NCBI GenBank assembly: GCA_025201805.1
Contig: MU619248.1
Span: 153,403 to 217,402 of the forward strand
DNA length: 64,000 nt
Origin: Parasitella parasitica
Lineage: Eukaryota > Mucoromycota > Mucoromycetes > Mucorales > Mucoraceae
Direction: 5' to 3'
Shown here in pieces: positions 45,327 to 58,307 of this stretch. Below the pieces are notes generated by a model. The model did no database searches. It saw nothing but the letters and a program-made list of their open reading frames with translations, and was not told where the DNA came from. A program made the position numbers and the translations under genes. Position 1 is the stretch's first letter. Each line of letters starts with the position of its first letter.

Positions 45327-45351
45327 ATGTTTGACACTTTCTGTCAAACAT
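45327..45351. repeat. Perfect 10-bp stem hairpin
   Basis: ATGTTTGACA (45327-45336), 5-nt loop CTTTC, and exact complement TGTCAAACAT (45342-45351). No T run follows, so it is not an obvious terminator; role unknown. Confidence 0.7.
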
Positions 45352-46202
45352 CAGGTGTTGTGGACAAACATTGATTCAGATATATTTTAGCGTAAATAGA
45401 GATCATATCTTATGTCAATAAAGCCTTCAGAGTTGTATCTGGGTTTACTCAGAAAGCCTTTATCACTTTAATATAACATTTACATAACATTTCGCTGCGC
45501 CCTTTTACACTGGCACGAAAGTCCATATCTTAGTATAAATCTGTGTTGTACATCTTTACCGCACACATGTTTAGGCTGTATCATTTGAGGTAACTGGATG
45601 AGCCAATTGGAATTCAGATCACTATAGTGAATGTATTTTACATAATGTATATGGAAAAGCATTTGAATCATGTCATTACCGCACCTCTTTTGCAAGATAT
45701 ATCCATTTTTTTTTGACTGTGTCGTACATATGCATTCATTAGCTCGTTTTTAATAGCTGTTTTTTAGACGTATGAATATCATCATGCTTTAATAGGTGTG
45801 TTACTCAAAGGTGAGAAAAATGGTTAAAAATTTATTATTATCAATCTTTTTGGGATTGATTTCGTCCTTGGCTGGCTTTAACGCTTAAAAAAATAAAATA
45901 AAGACATTTGGCTTGCCCTTAAAAAAGGCACTTCTTCAAAAGAGTTGCGGTACCATTTGATTGAGGCGATATCATCGCATCATTAAACCAGAAGGCATAT
46001 TGATCTCCAAAAGAGTCTCCAATAACATTTTGATATAAACTATTGGTATTGTAGTTGCCTCATGCCACTGCATTTTTTCATTTCTTTTGCAGTACCTCTT
46101 TTGGACTTGTAATAGTCTAAAATGAGATTATCAATGTAATCTAAGCACAGAAATATGCCTTGAAAAGGTTTATTTTTTTAGCCTATATTAGAGATGAAAA
46201 TC

Positions 46203-48288
46203 TTACAACTTGGGTCTACTATCTGTGTTATCCTCTGCATGTGCATTATCACGCAAGACGCGACGAAGGATTTTTCCAGACGGACTCTTTGGAATAGCAT
46301 CAATAAATCGCAAAGAACGAAGTTGCTTGTAAGGAACAACCTGATCTGCGACAAATTTCAAGATTTGACGAGCAACATTTTCTGAAGCTGTGGTTCCTGA
46401 AACAAGTGTTACATAGGCACGAGGCATTTCTGTAGCTTGAGCACTATTATATACACCAACTACAGCACAGTCTGCCACGATGGGTGATTTGAGCTATATG
46501 AACAACAAAGAAAATGATTCAGTACACATGGATAATAGTATCTGGTAGAAACTTACTAGAATTCCTTCCAGCTCTGCAGGAGGCACCTATGTAGTAAGAA
46601 AATAGATCAGTATTCAGCTGATGAATATCAAGTTACGGCCTGCGTGCATAATCTTACTTGGAAACCCTTATATTTTATCAGTTCCTTGATACGGTCAACA
46701 ACAAAAAAGTGTTGATTTTCATCAACGACCACAACATCGCCTGTATGGAAATAACCCTCTTCATCAATACATTCCATAGTAGCTTTTGGGTTATGCAGAT
46801 ATCCCTGAAAAGAAAAAAACATCAATAAACAAATGACAATTGGATTGACAGGTGTCTTTATATTTACCTTCATAACATTGGGTCCCTTAAGCCATAATTC
46901 ACCACGCTCACCCTGTGCAACTTCTATAAAAAATTTCCTTTAATGAAAAGCAGCCTAACTATGCAGATTACTTGTTACCTTTTCCATTCTCATCGACAAC
47001 CTTTGCAGTCATATTTGGAAGCAAGACACCAATGGAACCATCAACAACACGGTCAAGCGGCTCAGCAATAGCAGCTGGAGAAATTTCGGTCAATCCATAG
47101 CCTTGTTTGATAGACAATTGGGGCAAGCGTGCCTTGACTTCTCTACCCAGACTTCCACTAAGTGGAGCAGCGCCAGAAATACCAATCTTAAGAGATGATA
47201 AGTCGTAGTTCATGACAACTTCTTCTTTGGCTAGTAAAACATAGATAGGGGGCACAAGAGGAGCAATCGTAATATTTTCCTTTTGGACGATTTCACAGAA
47301 TTTGATCAAGTCAAATCGGGGTAACACATGTACAGGAATACCCCAATATACGGCGGTGTGCAAGATGGCAGAAAGACCGAAGATGTGAAAGAAGGGCAAA
47401 ACTGCAATCATACGATCTTTACTGAGGTCTACAAATGGGTCATCGATAGATGTCCATTGACACGTATTGGCAGTGACATTTGCATGCCTGTCGATATGTA
47501 AGTAATCCTTCCACACATTTCATCCAAAATATGTATCTTACGTTGTCATTACGCCTTTACTTTTACCAGTGGTTCCCGACGAAAAGCACAAGTAAGCGAC
47601 CTTGTCCTTGGCTTCTTCATATGTAAGCGCATCGGGAACAGCTCTTCGCGATCCTAATAATACTTTTCCAAATGGTTGGATACCGCTAATAGTGGCATCC
47701 CCAAAGACAAAAATGTTCTTTCTGTATATGCCCACTCGATCTGCTGCCTTCAACGCAGTTTTAACATTCTCTTCATGGCAGATGATGACCTTTGCTCTAG
47801 ACATTTCCAATTGATACGATAACTCTTCGACATTATAGTTTGGATTTGCTGTTGTTGCAGCTCCATCTACCGGTGATTTAGTGTAAATAGCTTAATTTTG
47901 CGTGAATGTGCGAGTATGTGTCTTACTTGCGGCTAGTGCTCCAAGTATAGGCACAAAATAGTTGTACTATATATTTTTATATATACATATATGCATCAGT
48001 TGCTGCTACCAAGTATAAATACGCAATTAAATGTCTTTACTGTATACGAACCTGGTTTGGAGCATAAACTGCGACAACATCATTTTTTTGGAATCCACAG
48101 ATATCTTGAAGACCAGCGCCAAATCGAAGAACTTGATCTTTCAACTGAGCAAAGGTGAGAAATTTGCCATCATTGGCATCGATCAAGATAGGTCTGTCCT
48201 CGGGTGTATTGAATTTGTTTGCAAAGAGGAACTGAATGATGCCCGACTTTGGTAAGTCAAGAACTGGAAGTTTAGAAGAATATACCAT
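46203..48288 (-). CDS. Acyl-CoA synthetase, 4-coumarate-CoA ligase-like, probably peroxisomal
   Basis: Eight exons: 48288-48052, 47966-47927, 47866-47542, 47487-46979, 46923-46868, 46804-46658, 46586-46557, 46493-46203; 544 residues, all GT-AG and in frame. Adenylate-forming enzyme that activates a carboxylic acid to its CoA thioester. Motifs: [21 protein letters not shown]-binding [59 protein letters not shown]-like [38 protein letters not shown]; catalytic Lys in [14 protein letters not shown]. The C-terminal RPKL ends in PKL, a conservative variant of the SKL peroxisome signal. Substrate (phenylpropanoid, fatty or oxylipin acid) cannot be read from sequence. Exons of 40, 30 and 56 nt are short. 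Confidence 0.92.
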
Positions 48289-48911
48289 CGTATGTATGAG
48301 AATGTCCGAAAGGAATACTTCAGTTACAAAATAGTTGTGTAGCTCTCTTTTTATATTTACTTATCACAGAATGTAACAGTGCGTTGAATGTTTTCGGATT
48401 ACACAAAGGCTGTACAATAGCACTAGCCAATCAATGTAGATCCGTGTAAGTGCTGTGTGAAATATTTGAATAACTATTTAGCGATGTGAATTATTTAAGC
48501 GCTGGTCTCTCGGATTTTGAGTTATTTTAACCCAGAGCATTTACTTTCGTATAGCAACTTACGTAAAAATGCATTTGTCTTGACTTTTATTGAGGAGGAG
48601 AAGTACATTTAGAGCAACCGCAATGCAGCTTCCAGCAGATCAAGGTCAGTTTGTCATTATATCAGATTCAAGGGCAAAATGATGTATATATAAAAAGTAT
48701 TACTGGTATACAATGCCCTGGGAATTTTTAATACAAACATGTACACATAATACACTGCCTTCACAACCAATAGGATCATGTTCCCTTATGTTTACAAAGA
48801 TCAAAATGCTCATTCATATTAAATTCCCCACACATTCAAATTGCATAATGTTTATATTATTTATTAGCACATATTCTCATGTGGTAGGGTACATTTACAA
48901 AAAAAAAATTC
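48289..48911. other. Intergenic
   Basis: Promoter of the CoA ligase gene on the left and 3' flank of the FUSC gene on the right. The plus ORF 48713-48928 has no family features. Nothing else seen. Confidence 0.5.
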
Positions 48912-49222
48912 TTATACACGTGAAATAATCCAGTCCTCTGGATCTTCGATACCAACAAGATCCTCAGTAACTGTCAAAACTGTTTGCAACTCGTCGACAA
49001 AAACTAGGCTATTCATCAAGTAGGCGCTATAACTTGGAAACGACGGATTGGCAAGATCCTTGGGTTCAATCATTATCTTTTTCTCTAAAAGATTGACAAA
49101 TCTCTGCCTTGATTCAACAGGTGATATCATATAGGGCGGAAGCGATGACTTTGCTGCAAGCGTCGTTGATACAAGCTTCAGACTGGTAAGAATAGAGGAA
49201 AGCTACACATATTCATAATTTC

Positions 49223-49286
<64 letters not shown>

Positions 49287-52200
49287 CATTAAATAGTAGC
49301 ACTATAATATGATCACCATCCACTTACGTATTCTTTTCTTTCTTTCATCAAAATGGAGCCAATGCTCTTTCGCCATTCCGGATGAACTTGTCTCAATGCA
49401 TAACCCTGTATATGTGTATTGAATACCTTTTGATCCATCTACTGTTACAAACCTAATTTCTTACCATATTTGTAACTAAATCAGACATATTATCCATCTT
49501 TTCCACAAGTGTTTTGTAGCTTGCAGCTGGAAAATAGCCACGTAGTGGTGGCTCGTAGGCTGCATGTTGAAGAAGAGTTTGCTCATCCGCGACTTGTCGG
49601 CGAAGCTCAAGCGCAAGGGCCTCAAAGGCCCTGACAACGTGAGGTCCAGCTCTTTGACCAGTAGGCGAAACAGCACCTGCGCAAAGAATCCCAAAGCATT
49701 TTCCAATATCACGGATGGTACACGATATTTTCTTTCTCAATTCTACACGGCCCATTGGAGGAAAAGGGATAGCCATTAGAATACCCGATGCTGCGATACC
49801 AATAATAACAAGCAGCAAACGCTACAATAAACGCCATGTTAGGCATAATTCTGAGACGTTTTTCATTCACTTCAAACCTTTCCTGCAACTGTATAGACTT
49901 TATCATAAGTAGTGAGGCCTTGAACAATGTAAGAGTACTCGTACGACACAACCAACAACATTGTAACAGTGCTCATCAATGCAGCAACTCTGTATTTTGG
50001 CACAAAGAAGAAAACATGATACAATGGAAGAAATACGACAAAGCAAACAACAGCCACGCCGTAAGGATTGCCTCGACACATTTCCCAGATCACAATACCC
50101 AAAACAGCACCCACAACAGACCCAACAACTCTATCGATCAACCTACAAATATATACATAGTTAGCGTATAAAAGATGATTGTATTTTGGTTACCAATTCC
50201 ACCACATACCCAAATATAAAAGCGCCAGTCATAGGGAACATCCATAGAACAAGTGTAATCATTGCCCATTGTCCTCTCCAATCCATATACCAGGCGTGAT
50301 CTTGAGGCCTGAATGCAGGAACTGCTAGCATTACAACGCCAACAGCAGTTTTGAAAGCAAAAAACGTAGTTGTATCAGTAAGCCATTTCCCAGCAAGATA
50401 CAAGCCGTAAAAGAATTTTTGAGTAACTGTAACGGGTGCTGATACATCTGGATCTCCAAGCTTATCCTTATGTGCAGGCCTTGCTTCAAATATATCGCCA
50501 TCTTCATCCTCAGTACTACTCCTATTATCGCCGCGAGTGCCTACTCGCACCAGGTCATCTCCTCCTCCTTGGATTTGGTATTCACCCTCATCAGCACCTA
50601 CTGAGCCACCTACGTTGCTATTCGACATCATCCACTTTTTCAAAGTTTGATGAGGAAGCCAGAATCTCGCTTTTTTTCGGTCGGTTTCCAGTCGTTCGAT
50701 CAGTTCAATCAGCCCAGCGACCTTTGTAGCATGTGTCTTTAGGTTGTAAATGTAAAGAAATATCAAGTAAAGTGGTCCATTTCTTGGAATATCGGCAGTA
50801 TTCATGTCCAAAAACTTTTTAAACACAACATCGCTTTTAGTCACTTGGTCAAAGCGATAAATAAGTTTGTGCAATTGAGCAGATGTTGTTGCCGATGATG
50901 GTAAGTTTTCCAACAACGCTGTGCTTTTTGGCTTTGACACCCAAAGCCGGGGAAAAGGCCAAAGAATGCTATTGAGTGCTGTTCGCGGGTGGTAGTGAAG
51001 ATTACCGAGACGCACAGAGGCCTCATTGGTGGCAGCATAACATAGACTGGACAATTCTGCGGCAATAGGTTCGAGTCCTTCGACCGAGCTTTGAAATGCA
51101 TCCAGGATGGCGGGCTCGTTGAAGCGTCTAAAGTATATGTTCTTTGTCTCTGAAAAAATATAGTTGTTTTTCATTATCAGAGCTAATCCAAGTCCATGCA
51201 GAGAATTTCTCATGTTGGTTACAGTTTTTGACAGCTCGCTACAATCCACATCTGAGATACGGGAATACAGGATTTCTCTTTTGACGGCTCGTTTACACTC
51301 AATCATCAACAACACGCCATTTTTGAGTCTTGCATTCAATGAGGGGAGTGTCGCATGATTGGCTGCTTGTGAATTTGAGAGAAATGCTTCAGAATGCTCT
51401 TTGAAAAAAGCATTGTATCCTGCAAGTGTCTTTCTGGTAATGCCCAGAAAATTGTTGATGCTGTCATCAGGCCAAATAAAGTAGTTGACCGCCAAACAGA
51501 TGGCTCCAGCAACTGCCACAGGTCGCAAAAATAACCACTATATACAGTACATTTCACAAATAATAAGCAAACACATATACCTCTAGATGAATTTCCTTGC
51601 ACCTACCATAATAGTGGGCACCATGGGCGTGTAACCCGCAGAATACGTCATAGTGAACTAATATAGAGCTACACATGTCAGTAAAATGATCATCATCGTT
51701 GCTCACCCCGCATTCCTTACGGTCAACACAATACACGCAATAACACACCCGAAATTTGCTATTTCAACGCATTCAATTTCTTCAACATCTATACCAGAGC
51801 ATTGCTTTACAAATACCTTTAGGGATTTTCATGCGGATGATATTCAACACAAAGGTCCCAAAAAACAAAAATACTGCCAACACAGCACAAGCACCAGGCT
51901 GCACTGGATTGGGTTCTGACCGATTTCGAGCAAGACTTGCAAGAAATGCACCTAAAATTGAATAATAAAGCTAATCAATCGACTGCTTCTATATGTAATG
52001 TTATGTGTCAGCTAGAAGCAGAAATATTTCTACCTAGAAAACTCCATGCGGTTGCCAGCAGACCTCCCATAATTCCTAAAAAGACGGCCTTTGACATTCA
52101 TATCGCACTGATTAGACTAACTTCGAGTGCTATATAGTTTTATTACCTCAGTCTGAATCCCTACATTATACACACATTAAGCTTTATATGGCAAAGAGCC

Positions 52201-52745
52201 CGTTTTCATGATGATTTACCAATTGTCCTCACTGGAAAGAAGAATATGGTTACGATAGCCACAAGTAAAACAGAACTTCCAACTGCCTCCCGAGTATGGA
52301 AAGAGAAAATAAACACTACAGCAATCAAAAGAGCCATGGACGCCTTGACAGTTCTTCTAAATTGAGAAAAAAGTGGTAACGATGATTTTAAGCGTGCAAA
52401 CAAGGTTGGTTTAGACGATGTTGTAGCATCAGCATCAGTAGCAGCAGCATCAGCAGTGGTAGTAGTAGTAGTTGCATTAGAATTTACAGCATTGGGCGTT
52501 GCATGTGAGGAAGATGATATAAGACTTGGATTGTTATGGGTTTTCGAATATTTTTCGTTAGAATTCAATTTGTAAAACGATTGCCTTTGTACAAGTGATG
52601 GTGGCGATTTTGTGCTGAAAGCCGCATCTTGGCTGTACATAGTTGATTGAGCAAAGGAATGCTCTGTTTCGTTGGTGTACCAAGAAGATCGCTTAGGATC
52701 TCTGGGGCAAGGAGACAGCTTGTCCATCTCCGTCTTTTGGTTCAT
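48912..52745 (-). CDS. Multi-membrane FUSC / aromatic-acid-exporter-like protein
   Basis: Eleven exons: 52745-52220, 52160-52147, 52088-52034, 51951-51817, 51758-51721, 51657-51607, 51537-50210, 50142-49878, 49821-49465, 49405-49328, 49202-48912; 1045 residues. It fits the fungal membrane family with an N-terminal six-TM block, a central cytosolic domain and a second TM block (aromatic acid exporter/FUSC fold, linked to brefeldin-A sensitivity genes). N-terminal 130 residues are disordered (Thr/Ala/Asp runs); TMs include MALLIAVVFIFSFH, VLLVAIVTIFFF, AVLAVFLFFGTFVLN; the second half has MWWNW-region splice alternatives resolved as FIFGLIDRVVGSVVGAVLGI, YHVFFFVPKYRVAALMSTVT, LLLVIIGIAASGILM. 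Exon 2 is 14 nt. The last intron holds a 62-nt A run (plus strand). Transported compound unknown. Confidence 0.85.
49224..49285. repeat. 62-nt poly(A) tract in the last intron of the FUSC gene
   Basis: Uninterrupted A on the plus strand, T on the gene's strand, upstream of a normal TAG acceptor at 49203-49204. Length accuracy is doubtful. Confidence 0.95.
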
Positions 52746-53371
52746 CGTGGAAAAAAAGAAAGTAAGATAAGAGCCTAAAAAAAGATCTTTTTGACGTCTC
52801 AGATTTTATGCAAATAAAAGGAAAAACATTGCCACATGGACCAAATATGGTAGGTAAAATAGTTTAGCCTTTGCGTTTAAAGAAGGGCTTGGCGACACAC
52901 TAGATGACAAACATCAATTGAAAACCACAATAATTGTTGCCTGTCAGCTCTATAACTAGTTTTTTTTTTTTAGGATATGAATGCAAAACAGACCGGAAAA
53001 CATCAGCAAGCTAATTTATTTCATGCCTACAAAGCTACGAACTCACTAGATCCAACATGGTGTACTTTTTATACTTAAAAACTACTTCTTTTATCTAATA
53101 TTAGCGAAAAGCTTTACGGAGTGAACGCTACACTTTCCAATCAAGAGTTTACTTGTTTTTTTTTACAAAAAAAGAAAAAAAAACGTTGTTACTCGGCTCA
53201 TAACGACTTATTTTCAAAATGTTTGGTTTATTTCTGTACAAAATAGTAGTTTTAAAGATATTACAGAAGAAAATGATTTCTAGAGGTAAGAAAAAAATGT
53301 GAATAAATATAATCTATAAAGTAAAATGCAAAAAAAAAGGGGTAAAATAAGAAATTGTAATTGATATGCGA
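52746..53371. other. Intergenic
   Basis: FUSC gene promoter and the 3' flank of the ABC transporter. AT-rich with A/T runs; no ORF. Confidence 0.5.
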
Positions 53372-56300
53372 TTATCGCTTGGCCTTTCTAAGCAAAAAGA
53401 CAAAGAACATAAAAGCAAAGATGTTAAAGACAGAATAGGCGCAGAGAATACCGAAATCACGCCATCTGTTGTCGAAACGCCAGCCAATTCTATCTTCATA
53501 AAACTGGTTACCCATGGTGTAAGGACAATAGTTGCAGACATCAGTAGACGAGTTGTTGCTAATGTATCCATTTCCGCCAGCAGCAAAGAAGTCAGCCATG
53601 TAATCACCACAGTTTGTGCCAGGAGGAGGGATAATCTTGGTAAAGTCACTATCACCACAATGAACTTCAACGCTATCCATGACATTAACCACAAGACCTT
53701 CAATCACATAGTGGTATGGATCCAACCAGTACATCCAGGCTCTCCAGAAATAAGGCATCGAGTTAGGAGGTTGCATAATACCAGCAAAAAGAATCAAGAT
53801 GGAGGTAAAGAAGGGATTAATGACAGCAGCCATAGGTGGAGTAGCAGAGAAGGCAGCAATCATGAAGCCCAGAGATACAGAATAGAACAAAAAGACTGTA
53901 AAGTGAATGTAGAAGAAGCCAACGCGATCAGAGACGTTTTGAAGACCTGCAGTCCAATAGAAACAGAACAAGAAGATAGCAGAAAAGACAATCAAGTAAG
54001 GAATCTCAACGAGGACGCAAGAAAGTGCAAACGGGGCCCAGCCATAGTACTTGGAAGCATATTCACGACGGAACCAAGAACGCTCTTGCATGAAACGAGG
54101 CTGAGCCAAGATAATCAAAGCATTGGACATCAAAAGAGTAGTAAAGACAGAGAACATACGGTTTTGCATGTCAGCAGGAGTGTTACCCAATTTCCAGAAA
54201 CTGAAGCCAGAGATGAGACCAATGAAGCAGACATTGAAGAGCCTGCCCATATTGTAAGTAGGACAACGCCACCAAGAGACATTCATACGCTTGTATACGA
54301 GCCAAAATTGTTGGGCAAAGGTGAGAGAATAAGCACTGTTGTGGTTATGCTTGCTAGAGTCAATGCTTTGGTGAATCTGTTCAAGTTCAGCATCCAGAGC
54401 CTTTGCTTGGTCAGAGGCAGTCCATACTTCAGACCAATCCTTGGTAGCCTTACCAGCAGTACCAGCACCAACACATTCAAGAATATATTCAGCAGGATTA
54501 GCTTGAGGGGAGCATTTGGGTCCACCGTTGGATTCAAAGTAATCAATCATAGTACGAGAGTTGGGACCGATTTCACCACAATAAGCTGTCTTTCCGCCAC
54601 GGACCAAGAGGACGAGATGATCAAAATGTTCAAAAAGAGTAGCAGAAGGCTGATGAATGGTACAAAGCACCGGCCAACCAGCGTCTGCAAGCTTACGGAT
54701 AAAACGAACAATATTGAAAGATGATTGAGCATCAAGGCCGGAAGTAGGTTCATCCAAGAATAGAAGCTTGGGCTTGCCGACCAATTCAGTAGCAATAGTC
54801 AGACGCTTACGTTCTTCGACAGAGATACCAACGCCAGCTTCAAGATCGCCGACAAGCGCATCAGCGATTCTTTCCATCTCCATAAGACGAATGATTTGTT
54901 CAACATAAGAGTCCTTTTCTTCCTTGGGAACAGAGGCAGGTTGACGAAGATAAGCAGAGAATTTGAGAGCTTCGCGAACAGTAGCATTGGGATTGTGGAC
55001 ATCCATTTGTTCACAATAACCGGTAGTACGCTCAAAATCAGGACCAAGAGGCTCACCATTCAAGTAGATGCGGCCTTCAATCTTGCCAATGGTCTTGCGC
55101 TTAGCCAACACGTCCAAGAGAGTCGTCTTACCAGCACCAGAGGAGCCCATCAATGCAGTCAAATGGCCAGGACGGACAATACCGCCAATGTCGTTCAAGA
55201 GCTTTAGCTTACCACCCTTGACAGGAACAGTGTAGTCCATATGGTGCCATGAGAATGTAGTACCGTCATCAACAGCTTCCATCTTTTCGTCGTTATCAAC
55301 AACAGTTTGTTCAAGAGCTTGGCTTTCATCAATTTCTTTGGGAGCACGACCAGCTTTGTAGACCTTAGTAATGGAACCTTCCTTCTGAAGGTCAATATAT
55401 TCCATGGCAAGAGCAGTGAGAATAGTAAACAAAAAGAAGAAGAGCAAGACAGCGACAAAGTCGATCCAACGTTGCCAGGTTTCATAGCCGTACGCAGTAT
55501 GTAGATAGTCATCACCGAGAACATAGGTTTGGCCAGGCACAGCACCAGGAAGGTTACAGGTTTGATAGTCGGTGTTGTTGTAAGATGGACCATAAGGAAC
55601 AGAATTGTAGCCTTCACAAGTGAAATGCATGCCATGCAACTCGTTCGAGATCAAAGCCTTGTAGCCGTAAGCAAGAGGATTGATCCAGTATATCCACATG
55701 AGCCAAGGATGCATTTGGTTATAGGGGATTTGGTAACCACAATACACAAGACAAGCAATCAGGAGAATACTAGACAGTTGAGAGGCAGTGAAGAAATTAG
55801 GAGACACAGCACCCCAGAAACGGAAGAAGCCATTCATACATAAATTGGTAACAACAAGGATGATAAAGAATGTAAAGAACTATCAAACAATAAAGTTAGT
55901 AAGATCTATAAAACCAGGACAAGTGATTGATAAACTTTACCTTTCCAGCATCAAGTACTAGACCCATCATAAAGTAGACACAAAGTTCAAACACAATAAC
56001 TTGAATAAGAGCCAAAGGTATATCAGCAATCACAGTGGCAATATAAAAGGCAGAAGGATGGTACAGAGCAAAATGCTTGTGCTTTTCAAGCACACGACGG
56101 CCTTGCATGAAAGCAGACAATTCAGCTTGGGCAATCAAAGCATTAAACAAAAGAGAAAACAAGAATGAACCACCACGAGAGAAAGCACCACTGGCATCAG
56201 TAGGCATCATATAGAAGACGGAAGCCATGATAAGACCCTTTACAATAACACCACCATAACGAGAGATGAGAGCACCCTTGTCACCAAGAATTAGCTCAAA

Positions 56301-57827
56301 TTGACGAACAGTAAGAGATTTGACCTGGTTGAAGTAAGTAGCCACAAAAGGAGAGTGTTTAGGAGCATACTTTTGATGAGCATCGAGGAAAGCTTGACGA
56401 AACTTCTCGTCAGGACGGTCTTGGTTGATCTTTTGTTCATATTCATCGCGTTCTTTCATCATCTCAGTATACAGAGCAGATTCCTTGTAAGCCTTTTCAA
56501 ATTGGACAGAATTAACAGGCACCTTGGACTTGTAACCTTCACGGTATTCACGCTCATTCATGTTACAGAGACCAGTCAAAAAATCTGGAATAGATTTACG
56601 GTTAGGACAAAAGAAACCCATATCTTCAAAGTAGGCTTTAGCAGTGTTGGTGGGGCCAAAGTAGATACAGCGACCTTCGTCAAGAACCATAACCTTGTCA
56701 AAGAGATGGAAGATACTGTCGGAAGCCTGATAAAGAGTAGAGACGGTAGTTTTGTGCAAAATATCAGTCATGATTCGAAGCGAACGAACATAATCAAGAG
56801 CAGAAGAAGCATCCAAACCACGAGTAGCGCAATCCCAGCAATTGATAGAACTACGAGTAGTCATTTGTTCAGCAATAGAAAGACGCTTACGCTCGCCACC
56901 AGAAAGACCACGCACAAAGGCATTACCAACCATAGTGTTCATTTGTTTAGTCAGACCAAGCATATTACCAAGCATGTACAGAATCTTGTTGATAAATTCA
57001 CCCTTACTTTCACCATCTAGACGCTTACCGGGAGTCTTGTTTTTGAGAGCAAAACTCAGGGTTTGCTTACAGGTCAGAGTAGGATAATGGAGATCTTCTT
57101 CTTCGTTGTAGCAAACTTCGCCACGGAAATGTTTTGCAAATTCTTGAGCTTCAATGCCACCATAATGAACAGTGCCTTCAATGTTGGTATAAGAAGCACG
57201 CATGTTGGCAATGACACGCAAAAGCGAAGAACAACCAGCACCAGGACGACCAAGCACCAGAAGCATCTCACCGTCTTTACAGAAACCATCGTTGCCCTTG
57301 AGGATAGTAAAGTCGTGACCTTCATGCTTTCCCCATTTCCAGAATTGAAGTGAATCACGGAGCCACGTATAGTTGGTAGGAATGACTTTAGCATCGGCAC
57401 CAAGGCCTTGTACAACCAAGTTTTTCCAAACAACGCCCATATGCTTGGGGTGAAAGCCTTGAGATTCACCGGATTCGGTTTGGTCCCGCAAAAAATCAGT
57501 TAAATCGAAATCTTTGACATCGCCCTCTTCAGCTTGACCAGGAGTCATTGATTTGCGACGAGAGATACGAGATTGCTGCGTTAACTCTCTGCGAATCTCT
57601 TCATAATTGGACATGGCTGCCTCAATGTTGACAGCATTACCTTCTGATTCACCAAATGCACCGCCATTGGGATAGTTTGCTGTAGATGTTTCATTGTCGC
57701 TGTTGATTTCTTCCTTACCGTGAACCTCGTCAATAGTAGATTCATCAGAAAAGTGGTTTCTATGTTGATATTCTTCATCACGATTGTGTCGCTCTTGCGG
57801 CATACCTTGCAAGGCTGGCATATCCAT
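53372..57827 (-). CDS. PDR-type full-length ABC transporter (ABCG)
   Basis: Two exons, 57827-55941 and 55879-53372 (intron GTAAAG...GATAG, phase 0), 1464 residues. Pleiotropic drug resistance pumps export hydrophobic drugs, lipids and sterols across the plasma membrane; layout NBD-TMD-NBD-TMD. NBD1 has a degenerate Walker A GRPGAGCSS (Cys in place of Lys, normal for PDR), signature RGLSGGERKRLSIAE and Walker B CWDCATRGLDAS. TMD1 follows with RYGGVIVKGLIMASVFYM. NBD2 has canonical Walker A GSSGAGKTTLLDVLAKRK, a degenerate signature VGISVEERKRLTIATE and LLFLDEPTSGLDAQSS. TMD2 includes FMEERSWF-type loop FMQERSWFRREYASKYYGWA and the luminal Cys-rich loop near the C-terminus. These asymmetries are typical of PDR proteins. 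Substrates unknown. A TATA-like TTATATAAA lies near 57975 on the plus strand. Confidence 0.97.
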
Positions 57828-58019
57828 TTTGGATGTTTAACGTTGATTTACTGTTTGATTGATTAAAAAAAAAAGAGAGGGATATATAATGTCAAGGAAA
57901 ACAAAAGGAAAGGTTGATTAGGATTAACCAGTACGAATGAAAAATTCTATGAGAATATGTTTCTAAATGTTGCCTTTATATAAACTTTTTTTGATTTAAC
58001 AAACTAGTTCTTCGGGTAA
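57828..58019. promoter_or_regulatory. ABC transporter promoter region
   Basis: 192 bases immediately upstream of the minus-strand pump. It contains a TATA-like word (TTATATAAA near 57975) about 145 bases from the ATG and poly-A stretches. No drug-response element recognised. Confidence 0.35.
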
Positions 58020-58022
58020 ATT

Positions 58023-58307
58023 TTGGAGGGCTTGAATGATTTTACCACTTTTGATCTTCCGTCTGGAGTCTATTGCGGTAAAACCATTCAATTTTACATT
58101 GGCAGTGTAACACAAATTTACATTACTGACTTTCAACATGGCATTCACAAAACTTCTCAAACTTTTGCAACTCCCAACGGCCTAAAATGTGAAGATATGT
58201 GTGATCAATTTAAACATGTTTTTGCCTTATTGTATAAGATTACAAGGAGGCAAAATCTACCTAGATGGCTGAAAGAAGAGTTTGCAGCGACATCTCCGTT
58301 TAAATGA
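58023..58307 (+). other. Unrecognised ORF, possibly part of a decayed element
   Basis: Plus frame opens without an ATG (first codon TTG at 58023): EGLNDFTTFDLPSGVYCGKT then IGSVTQIYITDFQHGIHKTS, ending LKEEFAATSPFK at TGA 58305-58307. Composition is protein-like, about 94 codons; no family recognised. Lies between the pump and a repeat-rich end, so it may be a transposon or gene fragment. Confidence 0.35.

Larger units (their letters stand above)
44164..46202. other. Gene-poor interval between two genes
   Basis: About 2 kb: the 3' flank of the fucosyltransferase gene, the transposase-like relic at 44743-45021, a perfect hairpin at 45327-45351, and AT-rich remainder without a credible ORF. 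Confidence 0.5.

Noticed and set aside
53366-54724. 452-codon plus-strand ORF over the ABC transporter
   Set aside because: It is fully antisense to NBD/TMD sequence with clear family motifs on the minus strand; its composition (runs of Asn, His, Arg) is that of a mirrored frame.
56301-57020. 239-codon plus ORF
   Set aside because: Antisense to NBD1 and TMD1 of the same pump; no motif of its own.
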